Positions 13,994 through 22,739 of a stretch of DNA of 34,053 bases are shown one piece after another. Source of the stretch: JAMCUI01 sp964520615 (GTDB taxonomy: Bacteria; Patescibacteriota; Microgenomatia; 2-02-FULL-39-11); NCBI GenBank assembly GCA_964520615.1, contig CAZFNL010000029.1:1-34053 (forward strand), given 5' to 3'. The position numbers and the translations under genes are program-made. Position 1 is the first letter of the stretch. Every line of letters starts with the position of its first letter. Below the pieces are notes generated by a model. That model was not told where the DNA came from. It did no database searches and saw only the letters and a list, made by a program, of their open reading frames with translations.

Positions 13994-15298
13994 ATGGATC
14001 AAAATACTGCATTTACACCCGGCTCTGCGCCAATTGCACAATCCGGTCCTCCATCGGTACCTCCCGGTTATTCCCAACAGATGCCTGATAATTCGCCCTT
14101 CAAGAAACTTCTTCCATTTGTGCTGATAGTTGTAATCTTGATGGTTTTATTCTCGGGTATGTTGGTATTATCTGTGGGAAAATCAGGTAAACAGCAAACT
14201 GTACCAACCCCTACTTTGCGTCCGACAGCTACTCCGTTTATCGCTCCTACCATACCTATGGTTTCACCATCTACCTCATCCTTGTCAGCAAATTTAGTGA
14301 CACCGGTAAAAATCGGAAGGTTGTCTTTTATACGAGACGGTGATATTTACAATAGCGATCTTGCCACTTATTCACTTTTAGTCAAAAATGATATTCCCGC
14401 AGCAGATATGCTTTCCTGGTCACCGGATGGAAATTTCCTGGCTTGGAGGGAGAAAACAACGTCTGCGACTCCCTCTGCAATTATGATATATAAAAGGAGC
14501 AATAAACGCACATTTGAAATAAAACCATTTGAAGAAGGAAAAGTTAATGAAGTGATTGATTATGCCTGGTCTCCTGATGAGTCACAGATGTCTGTATTAT
14601 CCCATGGTACTTTTTATAATCTGAATTTATACAGTTTGACATCCTCTTCCTCAGGAGAAAATATTGTTGGACGTAGTGAGGAAATAAAACAAATAGTATG
14701 GCCTAATCCTAAAACTATACTTTTTTCTGGTAGTGACGGGATAACAGCTTATGATTTGGCTTCAAATTCTGCCAGTCTTATTGTTGATAATCCGAAAGTT
14801 ATGCATATGAATTTAAGTCCGGATCATAAAAAACTCCTTTATAGTATTGGGGATAATAGTAAAAGCGATTTATATACAATTAATATTGATGGGACTAATA
14901 ATAAGCGGATTCCCCCACAGCCGGCAAAAATAGATATGGGAACAACCAATTTGCCTCAGTCAACTCTGGAAAAGGGTTTTATCCCTTATGCGGTCTTTAT
15001 GCCGGATAGCAATAATTTACTTGTCGGTTATCACTATATTACAAATTTACCTTTAGTAGGAAAGTATAATTTGCAGGATAATTCATTTACGGCTATAGCG
15101 CCTTTTATGCTCTACCAAACGGATATTATGGTGGATAGCCTGCGGTTATTGGGGAACAGAGTGAACACTTTTTCCAGCGCCATTCCTACCTGGCAAATTT
15201 CTCTTTTTACTCTTGAGGATAATGCAAACCTTGGTTTGGTTAGAGTGATACCAGATGCTTCTTCCCCTGCATTTTTCGGAAATGATATATTACCCTAG
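13994..15298 (+). CDS. Membrane-anchored TolB/WD40-like beta-propeller protein
   Basis: 434 residues. A Pro/Gln-rich cytoplasmic N-terminus (1-38) is followed by one transmembrane helix (about 40-62), a Thr/Pro linker (about 68-95) and an external domain. That domain has repeated propeller blades with the TolB-type motifs SWSPDGNFLAW, AWSPDESQMSVLS and LSPDHKKLLYS. The N-in, C-out topology is inferred from charge and linker position. It probably binds a protein or glycan outside the cell; no catalytic residues are recognised. It is transcribed from the extended -10 at 13976-13984 with almost no leader. The gene ends 38 nt before a convergent pilin-like gene, with no clear terminator between them. 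Confidence 0.7.
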   Translation: MDQNTAFTPGSAPIAQSGPPSVPPGYSQQMPDNSPFKKLLPFVLIVVILMVLFSGMLVLSVGKSGKQQTVPTPTLRPTATPFIAPTIPMVSPSTSSLSANLVTPVKIGRLSFIRDGDIYNSDLATYSLLVKNDIPAADMLSWSPDGNFLAWREKTTSATPSAIMIYKRSNKRTFEIKPFEEGKVNEVIDYAWSPDESQMSVLSHGTFYNLNLYSLTSSSSGENIVGRSEEIKQIVWPNPKTILFSGSDGITAYDLASNSASLIVDNPKVMHMNLSPDHKKLLYSIGDNSKSDLYTINIDGTNNKRIPPQPAKIDMGTTNLPQSTLEKGFIPYAVFMPDSNNLLVGYHYITNLPLVGKYNLQDNSFTAIAPFMLYQTDIMVDSLRLLGNRVNTFSSAIPTWQISLFTLEDNANLGLVRVIPDASSPAFFGNDILP

Positions 15299-15336
15299 CG
15301 GAAATACTTTTTAACTCTTGTTTTCCCTAAATTTTC

Positions 15337-15645
15337 CTACTGTATTTTTAAGATAAATTGCGCTATTTGGACTATCCAGTACGCCACAAATATGAGAATA
15401 AAACCCAATAAGGCATTTGTAATTTTATTTTTTCCCGACTCCGCCTTTTTAGGATCGCCCATTGAAGTGAGGAAATCAAAACCGCCCCAAACTAAGTATA
15501 ATAAAAGAAAGACCCCTGCAACCGGAAAAACAATCCGATTTGTGGCCTGCGTGACAACAGATGCTAAGTTCGGAAATCTATCAGCCGGTAAAGGCCCTAC
15601 TATTTGCTGTCCACCGGGAAGATTTAATATTTGAGCAATTTTCAT
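15337..15645 (-). CDS. Type IV secretion pilin-like protein (paralog 7)
   Basis: 102 residues, no cleavable signal. Two helices (about 35-52 and 72-95) flank a loop reading TSMGDPKKAESGKNKI. The GGD core is MGD here, and the second helix NALLGFILIFVAYWIVQ matches paralogs 3 and 6. It sits apart from the first cluster, next to two larger paralogs, and has its own promoter. Confidence 0.65.
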   Translation of the reverse strand: MKIAQILNLPGGQQIVGPLPADRFPNLASVVTQATNRIVFPVAGVFLLLYLVWGGFDFLTSMGDPKKAESGKNKITNALLGFILIFVAYWIVQIAQFILKIQ

Positions 15646-15653
15646 AATTCAAT

Positions 15654-15659
15654 ATTATA
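15654..15659 (-). promoter_or_regulatory. -10 element of paralog 7, leaderless geometry
   Basis: On the minus strand a perfect TATAAT (15659-15654) ends 8 nt before the ATG at 15645. A TTGAGA with a short 15-nt spacer is the only -35 candidate. Confidence 0.45.
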
Positions 15660-15680
15660 TTAAAATCAGTACCATCTCAA

Positions 15681-17006
15681 TTATCCAAATCCTGGTATTT
15701 TGAAGATGTCGACTCCAATGAACTTTAATAAAAATACGGAGAATATTATGAGGAATAATCCTGATAATGATGAAATAATTATCTGACGGGCTTCCTCAAT
15801 CTGTTCCGCATTTCCGGCAGACGTCAATATCATAAAGGCACCATATATAAAATATAGGAAAGATATGCCACCAGCCATTCCTACCCCTGTAGTGAATACA
15901 TAATCTCTTATAAGGGCGGTGAAATCCAGCGGTATACAGCCGATAGCTGTCCACATTTTTCTGCCACTGGCCAAACAGGCAGAACACTTACTTTGATATT
16001 GCGGGTCCAATTGGTCGCAAAGAGGTTTAATGTCGGGAACAAAAGCAACGGTGGGACGTATTGCTCCAGGGCAACCAGGGCATGTACTACAGCCATTGGA
16101 GCATGTTCCCGTATTGCAGGGGGAAAGTGAGCAGAAAGACGGGATGGTTGGGGTGGGTATAGGGGTAGAGGTGGGATTTGGTGTTGCGCCTTTTGGCGCT
16201 ATTTCAAACGTGGTGGAGCACATCTGCTGTGCATTTTTGTAAACAAGTAAATCGTGATCAATTAAAAATCGTATAGTGGCATTCATAACACCAAAAGACG
16301 CAATTGATACTGCAGTTGCGGTAGGATCAATTTCAAGTTGGTATACCGATGCATTATGTTGTCCCGCAGTTCTCAGTTTTATGGGAATAGGTTCTTCAAT
16401 TGTTGAGGCGGGAGTTTCTACGGCTACTTGATTGCCGTCAATAGTCACTCTAAGCGGATTTGGTATAGATATCGAAAGTCCAGGTATGGGTACAAAGAAA
16501 CTAGCATTTTTTATATCAGACATAGCCACTTTCCATGTAGCATCATCAACATCACCCAAACCTGTGTAATTTGCCTCGATTTTACATGTAGGATTTAGGG
16601 CATTTATAGTAATTGTGCTGATATTGCATATTTGTATATTCTGATTGGCTAATTTATATATTAATTCAACAGAGTGGGTGCCTGGGCTTGTAAGGAATGG
16701 TCCGCAAATTCCATTGTTGTTTGTTGAGAATACGGGATTGCTCGGGTCAGATACTACAGGGTTTCCACACGCGACATTTTCAGGGAAAGAAAAGACCAGT
16801 TGTCCTCCCGAGGGATATTTTGACAGCTCCTGTTTGACAATAGCTCCGTCAAATTTTAGTGAAATACTGTTTACGGGAGCAGTCAATGGTGGTCTAGGAT
16901 TTACTATCAAATTGCAGTCTGCAGCGGCACTTGTTTTTGTGACTGAAGAAAAGAAAAAAAATGTTAAAAAAATGAGGCAGACGGCTGCTTTGACTGTATT
17001 TCGCAT
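15681..17006 (-). CDS. Large pilin-like protein with extracellular domain and Cys-rich linker (paralog 8)
   Basis: 441 residues. A signal peptide (cleavage near TSAAA) is followed by about 250 residues of external beta-rich sequence of unknown family with scattered Cys. Then comes a Thr/Pro linker (about 275-292) and a Cys-rich segment (SLSPCNTGTCSNGCSTCPGCPG). The C-terminal 75 residues are the two-helix pilin-like unit with loop TSAGNAEQIEEARQ, ending GVDIFKIPGFG. The last 8 residues nearly match those of the neighbour at 17046 (GFDIFRIPGFS), so the C-termini are paralogous. It may be a tip or adhesin-like subunit of the same apparatus. It starts 39 nt after the neighbour's stop, so the two are probably co-transcribed. 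Confidence 0.65.
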   Translation of the reverse strand: MRNTVKAAVCLIFLTFFFFSSVTKTSAAADCNLIVNPRPPLTAPVNSISLKFDGAIVKQELSKYPSGGQLVFSFPENVACGNPVVSDPSNPVFSTNNNGICGPFLTSPGTHSVELIYKLANQNIQICNISTITINALNPTCKIEANYTGLGDVDDATWKVAMSDIKNASFFVPIPGLSISIPNPLRVTIDGNQVAVETPASTIEEPIPIKLRTAGQHNASVYQLEIDPTATAVSIASFGVMNATIRFLIDHDLLVYKNAQQMCSTTFEIAPKGATPNPTSTPIPTPTIPSFCSLSPCNTGTCSNGCSTCPGCPGAIRPTVAFVPDIKPLCDQLDPQYQSKCSACLASGRKMWTAIGCIPLDFTALIRDYVFTTGVGMAGGISFLYFIYGAFMILTSAGNAEQIEEARQIIISSLSGLFLIIFSVFLLKFIGVDIFKIPGFG

Positions 17007-17045
17007 GTTATTGCTAAATCAAAAGGCGTAATTCAATTTGTAAGT

Positions 17046-17531
17046 CTAACTGAATCCTGGAATTCTAAAGATATCAAAACCAACAAAATGTAAGAGAAAT
17101 ACGGAAAATAGTATGAGTAGGATTCCTACAATTGAAGAAAAAATCATATCCTTCCCGTTTCTAAGACGTTCAGGGTCGCCAGAGGAGGTAAGAACGGTTG
17201 CGCTGCCTGCAAGAACTGCCAGAAAAGCAATCCCTCCCGAGACTCCAAAAACAATGGAGAGTATTGATTTGACAAAAAATTCAGGTTTAGTGGAAAGGCA
17301 TCCTAAGACTGTATAGTAAGTACCTTTTTGCTCATTTCCGTTCAGGTCATAAAGACATGTGTGGCACTGGTCCCAGTTGGGAGGTTTGGGATTAAACGCC
17401 GGGTTACACCAACCGCAGAGATCACAAGAAGGCTGATCAGTAGGCGTTGCGTCTTGAGCTTTTGCCTGGTTTACCCTAAATAAAAGAGCAATTAAAAAAA
17501 TAAATAAAAATATAAGTATTTTGTTGGGCAT
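17046..17531 (-). CDS. Pilin-like protein with short Cys-rich ectodomain (paralog 9)
   Basis: 161 residues. A signal peptide (to about QAKA) precedes a 55-residue external part with CDLCGWC and CHTC motifs, and then the two-helix unit with loop TSSGDPERLRNGKDM and tail GFDIFRIPGFS. The paired CxxC sequences suggest disulfides or metal binding outside the membrane. It is the first gene of the 17531-to-15681 minus-strand pair, with a promoter at 17539-17566. It reads as a shorter version of paralog 8. Confidence 0.65.
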   Translation of the reverse strand: MPNKILIFLFIFLIALLFRVNQAKAQDATPTDQPSCDLCGWCNPAFNPKPPNWDQCHTCLYDLNGNEQKGTYYTVLGCLSTKPEFFVKSILSIVFGVSGGIAFLAVLAGSATVLTSSGDPERLRNGKDMIFSSIVGILLILFSVFLLHFVGFDIFRIPGFS

Positions 17532-17538
17532 TGAATTT

Positions 17539-17566
17539 AGTGTAGCAAATGGAGGGTGGAATTCAA
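17539..17566 (-). promoter_or_regulatory. Promoter of paralogs 9 and 8, leaderless geometry
   Basis: Minus strand: TTGAAT (17566-17561), a 16-nt spacer, TACACT (17544-17539), then 7 nt to the ATG at 17531. Confidence 0.45.
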
Positions 17567-17607
17567 GAGATGGTCAAATATTACACCCGTATACACCATT
17601 TTGGTTG

Positions 17608-17613
17608 TATAAT
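17608..17613 (+). promoter_or_regulatory. -10 element before the SpoIID-domain gene
   Basis: A perfect TATAAT lies 29 nt before the ATG at 17643. The -35 is not clear. It is divergent from the promoter of the Cys-rich pilin-like pair. Confidence 0.45.
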
Positions 17614-17642
17614 TGTCCTATACCTCTTTAACTATTCATGAT

Positions 17643-19472
17643 ATGTTTCTTAGACCTTCAAATAATAATCAAAAGAAGTTTTTCTTGCTGTTTCATTCAG
17701 ACAAGAGGATCAGAAAATTAGTCTTATTCACAGCGGGTTTCTTTTTAATTGTTGTGTTTCTTTTTCCCTTTTTATTTACAGCATTACATCCAGTAATTGC
17801 CGATGATTGTAATCAGACATGTTTTGATCAATTAACAAAGCAGATTGGCGATTTGAACCGTGCTTTACAGTCATCTATTGCCGCAACAACCCCTTTGGAA
17901 AAAAATCTTGACCAATTGCAGACTAATCTGGCTGACATTAAACAAAAAATAGCTGCAATTGAGACAGATGTTGAACAGAAACAAAAAGAAGTGGATGAGG
18001 GTGATAAGTTGTTAGTTTTAGCTCAAGATCTTCTAGGCAAAAAGGTGCGTGCACTTTATAAAACATCCTCATATTTTGGAGGAAGCGGACTTTTTATTTT
18101 CTTAAATAACAATCTGTCACAATCTGTCAGAGAGTTTGGTTATCAGAGGAAATTGATGGAGGATGACAGAGATGCAATTATACAGGTAGTACTTTATGTA
18201 CAGGATCTTGAGGTAAAGAAAAAGAATCTCGAGGAAGAGAAGATGAGTTTGGCACAAGTTAAGGAAGAGACCGACAAGCAAGCAGCAACACTTCAGACAG
18301 TTATTACAGGCGCCAAAAAATACCAGGCAGATTTGACTTCGCAAATAGCCCAGTTGACAGCCCGCCAACAGCAAATATTGGCACAAAGGCTCGCAAGCTT
18401 AAATATTCCACTTTCTGCAGCTTCGATGGGTCGGTGTGACAGTGACCTTACTAATGGGCGCGACCCGGGATTTTCTCCGAAATTTGCTGTCTTTACCTAT
18501 GGTGTGCCAAATAGGGTTGGACTCAATCAGTGGGGAGCCTATGGGAGGGCAAGAGCGGGTCAGGGATATGACCAGATACTTCATTCTTACTATAATTTTG
18601 ACGGTTATAAAGATTGGGATACTAATACTAAGATTAATGTTGACGGTTACGGCAGCTATAATCTTGAAGATTATGTGAAGAGGGTTTACGAAGTGCCAAA
18701 TTCGTGGGGAGACAGTGGCGGTATGGAAGCGTTGAAAGCCCAGGCGATTGCTGCAAGATCTTATGCTCTGGCTTATACCAATAACGGATCGGGTTCTATT
18801 TGCACATCGGAAAGTTGTCAAGTATTTCAGTCTCAAGACAAAGGAGGAAACTGGGATGCGGCAGTTGATGCCACACGTGGAAAAGTGATGATTCAGGGAG
18901 GCAACCCTATTAAAGCCTGGTTTTCATCAACGCATGGCGGATACGTCTTTAGCTCAGGGGATGTCGGATGGAATAATACCTCATGGACAAAGAATGCACG
19001 CGACGCCACAGGAAATGTAGGCAGTTTTTCAGATTTGCAAAATACTTCTTACGATAAAGATTCTCCTTGGTTTTACTGTGACTGGGGATCGCGTTCAGAA
19101 TATAATAAGACTGCCTGGTTAAAACCCGATGAATTGGCAGACATCGTAAACGCTCTTATGCTCGTAAAAAGAGATTCGGGAACCGCGGAACATCTTTATC
19201 AGACTGACAAACCAAATCCCGCCGGTACCGATACTTGGGATACAAATCGCGTGAAACAGGAATTGCAAAGTCGGGGAGGATCATCTTATAACACTATTTC
19301 AGATGTATCAGTTAGCGCAGATTTTGGATCGGGTAGGGTAACAGGAGTGACTGTTTCCGGGGATGCAGGATCCAATACTTTTGACGGAAGTGATTTCAAG
19401 AACTATTTTAATCTTCGCGCTCCTGCCAATATTCAGATTGTAGGTCCGTTATATAATATTGAAAAGAGGTAG
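17643..19472 (+). CDS. Coiled-coil plus SpoIID/LytB domain peptidoglycan-acting protein
   Basis: 609 residues from the ATG at 17643 (a TTG at 17613 would fall inside the promoter). There is one N-terminal helix (about 25-48), then about 200 residues of heptad-rich coiled coil of the PcsB/EnvC type (Gln/Lys/Glu-rich). A SpoIID domain follows from about 290. Its core reads YNLEDYVKRVYEVPNSWG, with the catalytic Glu in VYEVP, and EALKAQAIAARSYAL; a later STHGGYV motif is also typical. SpoIID proteins are lytic transglycosylases acting on glycan strands, and the coiled coil would be the regulatory or localisation part. It heads a run of three further envelope-associated genes. Confidence 0.85.
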   Translation: MFLRPSNNNQKKFFLLFHSDKRIRKLVLFTAGFFLIVVFLFPFLFTALHPVIADDCNQTCFDQLTKQIGDLNRALQSSIAATTPLEKNLDQLQTNLADIKQKIAAIETDVEQKQKEVDEGDKLLVLAQDLLGKKVRALYKTSSYFGGSGLFIFLNNNLSQSVREFGYQRKLMEDDRDAIIQVVLYVQDLEVKKKNLEEEKMSLAQVKEETDKQAATLQTVITGAKKYQADLTSQIAQLTARQQQILAQRLASLNIPLSAASMGRCDSDLTNGRDPGFSPKFAVFTYGVPNRVGLNQWGAYGRARAGQGYDQILHSYYNFDGYKDWDTNTKINVDGYGSYNLEDYVKRVYEVPNSWGDSGGMEALKAQAIAARSYALAYTNNGSGSICTSESCQVFQSQDKGGNWDAAVDATRGKVMIQGGNPIKAWFSSTHGGYVFSSGDVGWNNTSWTKNARDATGNVGSFSDLQNTSYDKDSPWFYCDWGSRSEYNKTAWLKPDELADIVNALMLVKRDSGTAEHLYQTDKPNPAGTDTWDTNRVKQELQSRGGSSYNTISDVSVSADFGSGRVTGVTVSGDAGSNTFDGSDFKNYFNLRAPANIQIVGPLYNIEKR

Positions 19473-19474
19473 AA

Positions 19475-20146
19475 ATGCCAGACATTTTTGTTTCTCAATC
19501 TCCTCCCACAAACCCTGTTTCATCACCGGCTGATATTCCGATTAATACTGTAGAAAACCCTAAGAACAAGTTTTCGTATTTGGGGAGACTTTTTTCCTCA
19601 TATATGTTTATGCCTGATGGGGTGAGATTTGAGACCCAGGAACCCGGAGAAACGATCATGCTTTTATTGCGTAAGCATTGGCTTACCAATATCGGTTGGG
19701 TATTAATAAGCGCTGTTTTACTTTTTTTGCCGTTTATATTACTTCCAATGTTAAAATTGAGCGGTACTTTACCCGAAACGACTCCCGCTTCTTGGATAAG
19801 TCTTTTTATTCTAGCATGGTATCTACTGACATTCAGTTATTTCCTTGTGAATTTTCTTCTTTGGTATTTTACCGTATCAATAGTCACTAATGAAAGAATC
19901 GTGGATATAGATTTTATAAATTTACTCAACAAAAAATTTGCAGAAACGAGAGTTGCAAGAGTGGAAGATGTCACCATGCGTACAGGAGGATTTATCAGAT
20001 CATTTTTTGATTTCGGGGACGTCTTTGTGCAAACTGCTGCTAAGGAAGCGGTTTTTCAGTTTTTGGCAGTACCGCATCCCGAAAAAGTGGTAATGGTAAT
20101 AAATAAGATTATGGGGGTTGAAGAAGAGGAGGGAGAAGCGCACTAA
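19475..20146 (+). CDS. Membrane protein with bacterial PH domain (bPH2/YdbT-like)
   Basis: 223 residues with an AGAGGTAG Shine-Dalgarno 4-6 nt upstream. A polar N-terminal 50 is followed by two transmembrane helices (about 72-95 and 108-135) and a C-terminal PH-like domain: VTNERIVDIDFINLLNKKFAETRVARVEDV, then FFDFGDVFVQTA and the closing helix PEKVVMVINKIM. The N-E-R and D-V-T/GDV elements are those of the bPH_2 family. It begins 3 nt after the SpoIID gene and overlaps the next gene by one base (TAATG). Function is unknown; proteins of this type often sit in envelope clusters. Confidence 0.7.
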   Translation: MPDIFVSQSPPTNPVSSPADIPINTVENPKNKFSYLGRLFSSYMFMPDGVRFETQEPGETIMLLLRKHWLTNIGWVLISAVLLFLPFILLPMLKLSGTLPETTPASWISLFILAWYLLTFSYFLVNFLLWYFTVSIVTNERIVDIDFINLLNKKFAETRVARVEDVTMRTGGFIRSFFDFGDVFVQTAAKEAVFQFLAVPHPEKVVMVINKIMGVEEEEGEAH

Positions 20147-20382
20147 TGAATATAGAACAGATACTTGCAACGTTTATCACTTCAGCTCCGGCAGTCTTTA
20201 TCAAAGCTGTAGCTGTCATTATCCTTTTTCTACACTTGGCGTTTTCAATCGTTGTGGTAAGGCAAACAAAATTGATGACTGGTGTTGTTGAAGCAAATAT
20301 TTCTCCTGCAATTTACGGAATAGCTATAATCCATTTCCTTTTCTCTCTTTTTGTATTCATGTGGGCTATTCTTTTTACTTAA
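20146..20382 (+). CDS. Small two-helix membrane protein of unknown function
   Basis: 78 residues with hydrophobic helices at about 18-38 and 52-75 around a short polar loop (RQTKLMTGVVEANISP). The helix spacing resembles the pilin-like family, but the GGD loop is absent, so I do not place it there. Translationally coupled to the PH-domain gene through TAATG. Confidence 0.55.
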   Translation: MNIEQILATFITSAPAVFIKAVAVIILFLHLAFSIVVVRQTKLMTGVVEANISPAIYGIAIIHFLFSLFVFMWAILFT

Positions 20383-20408
20383 AAATTGATTAAATAAAAG
20401 TAGACTGT

Positions 20409-22250
20409 ATGACCTTTGTTGCTAAGTCTGCCAAGTTTACTTCTCCTTCCGACGCAACTCATTGGGGCGGGTGTTTTCATGAAAACGGCCTTTTTATTAT
20501 TCTTCATGTTACGGGAAACGAACCTGATCAGGCCGAAAATATTGACCGTTCCGCTACGTCACTAGAGTTAGCTGCCAAAAGGGGAAAAGCAATATTGGAT
20601 GATATTCTGAGCCGTTCAGTTGACATAAAAAGCTGGAATTTGAAATCTGTAGAAAGCCTGCTTGAACCATATAAGGAAAATAGTAAGGTGACTGCGGCGG
20701 TATTGGGCATGTTGACGTCCGAAGGAGTACTGTACTTATGTAGTGTAGGACATGGTATTGTTTGGATGGAGAGAGGGTCTAAGGCGGGTAAAATTTTGGA
20801 TAGCGGAGCAAGCTCGTCAGGAATCATAAAAAATGGAGACAGGTTGCTATTTATTTCAGAAACGTTCAGTCATATTTTTGACCACGACCTAAGAGAGCAG
20901 ATTTTTGACTCAACTGACCCGGATGAAGCAGTAGAAACTGTGGCGACAGTCATTCTTGATAAGCCTGAAATATCGGGAATGTCGGCACTTTTTATAACAA
21001 TTTCAGAGGGTGCTGAGAAAAAGAGCGTATTAGATACGTTTTCAGTGATAAAAAGCAGTGGAAAAGAAAAGCTTGCCCATTATCTGAGAAATATAAAAAA
21101 TATATTCAGAGGAACAGAGAGTTTTGAGACTTATGAAGATGTAAAGTCCAAAAGAACCCTTTTGACTATAGCTGCAGTTTTAGTGGTACTTCTTTTATCA
21201 AGTATTTTTCTGAATATTAACCATGCAGTCAATACTAAAAAGGAAGAGAATTATACGCAGGTCATGGATTTGGTTTCCCATCAGTATGATGAAGCTGTGA
21301 GTCTAATCGACTTGAATCCGACAAGATCGAGAGAACTTTTATCAAGCAGTAAATTAAGTCTCTCAGGTTTGCTTTCCCAATTTCCCAAAAACAGTAAGGA
21401 ATATAAAGATATAAACTCCTGGTTGGGGAAAGTATCAGAAGAGGAGATGGCAGCTTATAAAATATACAAACTTACTGATGCGTCCCCTTTTTATGACTTG
21501 ACTCTTCTGAAGACCGGAGGGAATGGAAGTGACATTGCAGAATATAAGGATACGAAGGCAATTTTGGATACATCAAATAAAGTGGTTTACACTCTTGTTA
21601 CCTCAACAAAAAAAGGACAGATTGTTGCTGGGCCGGATACGGTAAAAGATGCAAAAACAATTGATATGCACGGAAATGACATATATATCTTAAACAGCGA
21701 TGGGGTTGTTCAGGTGGACAGTCAAAGTAGTAATGCCCGGGTGATAATAAAACATGACGACAAATGGGGTAACATCGTGTCAATGGCAGCTTTTGGCGGA
21801 AATATTTATCTTCTTGATGTTACTCACAACACTATATGGAAATATATTGCCACAGATACAGGTTTTTCCCCGATAGTTTCGTATTTGAATTCTGATACTA
21901 AAATAGATTTGTCAGGATCGACTAAAATGGTAATAGACGGTTCAGTCTGGGTTTTGACTGCAGATAATTTATTAAAATTTACAGGCGGACAAATAACCCC
22001 ATTTGCTTTTTCAGGCATTTCTGACAAGATTGAGAATATAGCATCTGTGTCGACTGGAGACGACCAGCAAAATATTTATCTTCTGGATAAATCCCTTTCC
22101 CGGATAATGGTTTTTGATAAAACCGGTGTTTATCAGTCACAGTATCAGTGGGATGGTTTTAAGGATGCTTCAGATCTGGTTGTTTCCGAACAAGAAAAAA
22201 AGATTTTTGTCCTCATTAGCAGCAAAATATACGCAATTGATATAAAATAA
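20409..22250 (+). CDS. Degenerate PP2C-like domain, transmembrane helix and beta-propeller protein
   Basis: 613 residues. The N-terminal 215 resemble a PP2C/SpoIIE-type phosphatase fold (GGCFHENGLFIILHVTGNE, then AAVLGMLTSEGVLYLCSVGHGIVWMERG and NGDRLLFISE). The metal-binding DG motifs are not recognisable (VTGNEPD where D-G-M/V is expected), so it is probably catalytically dead. One transmembrane helix at about 250-270 is followed by a helical stretch and a C-terminal propeller-like region from about 370. That region has repeated NIYLLD, DIYILN and VYTLV strands. The cytoplasmic pseudo-phosphatase and external propeller suggest a signalling or scaffold role near the SpoIID protein. Confidence 0.55.
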   Translation: MTFVAKSAKFTSPSDATHWGGCFHENGLFIILHVTGNEPDQAENIDRSATSLELAAKRGKAILDDILSRSVDIKSWNLKSVESLLEPYKENSKVTAAVLGMLTSEGVLYLCSVGHGIVWMERGSKAGKILDSGASSSGIIKNGDRLLFISETFSHIFDHDLREQIFDSTDPDEAVETVATVILDKPEISGMSALFITISEGAEKKSVLDTFSVIKSSGKEKLAHYLRNIKNIFRGTESFETYEDVKSKRTLLTIAAVLVVLLLSSIFLNINHAVNTKKEENYTQVMDLVSHQYDEAVSLIDLNPTRSRELLSSSKLSLSGLLSQFPKNSKEYKDINSWLGKVSEEEMAAYKIYKLTDASPFYDLTLLKTGGNGSDIAEYKDTKAILDTSNKVVYTLVTSTKKGQIVAGPDTVKDAKTIDMHGNDIYILNSDGVVQVDSQSSNARVIIKHDDKWGNIVSMAAFGGNIYLLDVTHNTIWKYIATDTGFSPIVSYLNSDTKIDLSGSTKMVIDGSVWVLTADNLLKFTGGQITPFAFSGISDKIENIASVSTGDDQQNIYLLDKSLSRIMVFDKTGVYQSQYQWDGFKDASDLVVSEQEKKIFVLISSKIYAIDIK

Positions 22251-22287
22251 TCTCTGCGGTAATTCCCTTTACGTTTCAATTTGAATT

Positions 22288-22731
22288 ATGAAAATTATAA
22301 ACAGGCGCGCTTACCATGATTATCAGATTTTGGAGTCCTTTGAAGCGGGTATACATCTTTTGGGAGCTGAAGTGAAATCAGTTAAAGGCGGCAAGATGTC
22401 TCTTGAAGGATCATTTGTGAAAATGGCGGGAAGCGAAATATACCTGGTAAATGCTGAGATATATCCTTATCCTTATGCGCGTCCTGAGGGTTATGAATCC
22501 AGAAGGACAAGAAAACTTCTTTTGCATAAAAAAGAAATCATTTCTCTCAAGACAAAACTGGCCGGGGCTAAATTGACCATTGTGCCTCTGGAATGCTATA
22601 ATAGTCATGGTCTGGTGAAGTTGAAAATCGGTCTTGCCAGGGGTAAAAGAGAGTATGAGAAGAGGGAAAAGGTAAAGAAAAGGGATACAGAAAGAGATAT
22701 AAGAAGGATGATGAAGGAAAAGATAAAATAA
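22288..22731 (+). CDS. smpB: SsrA-binding protein SmpB
   Basis: 147 residues, the family length. It binds tmRNA and mimics the missing anticodon arm during rescue of stalled ribosomes. Motifs: INRRAYHDYQILESFEAGIHLLGAEVKSVKGGKMSLEGSF read in order, YPYARPEGYESRRTRKLLLHKKEI, and a basic C-terminal tail (REKVKKRDTERDIRRMMKEK) that enters the mRNA channel. The tmRNA gene begins 9 nt downstream on the same strand, so both partners are made together. Confidence 0.95.
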   Translation: MKIINRRAYHDYQILESFEAGIHLLGAEVKSVKGGKMSLEGSFVKMAGSEIYLVNAEIYPYPYARPEGYESRRTRKLLLHKKEIISLKTKLAGAKLTIVPLECYNSHGLVKLKIGLARGKREYEKREKVKKRDTERDIRRMMKEKIK

Positions 22732-22739
22732 TTTCAAAC

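Noticed and set aside
18399..18836. Antisense frame of 145 codons
   Set aside because: Inside the SpoIID-domain gene, with no start signal and a composition typical of a shadow frame.
20146..20382. Tenth member of the pilin-like family
   Set aside because: Two helices of similar spacing, but the GGD loop and the GLxI motif are missing.
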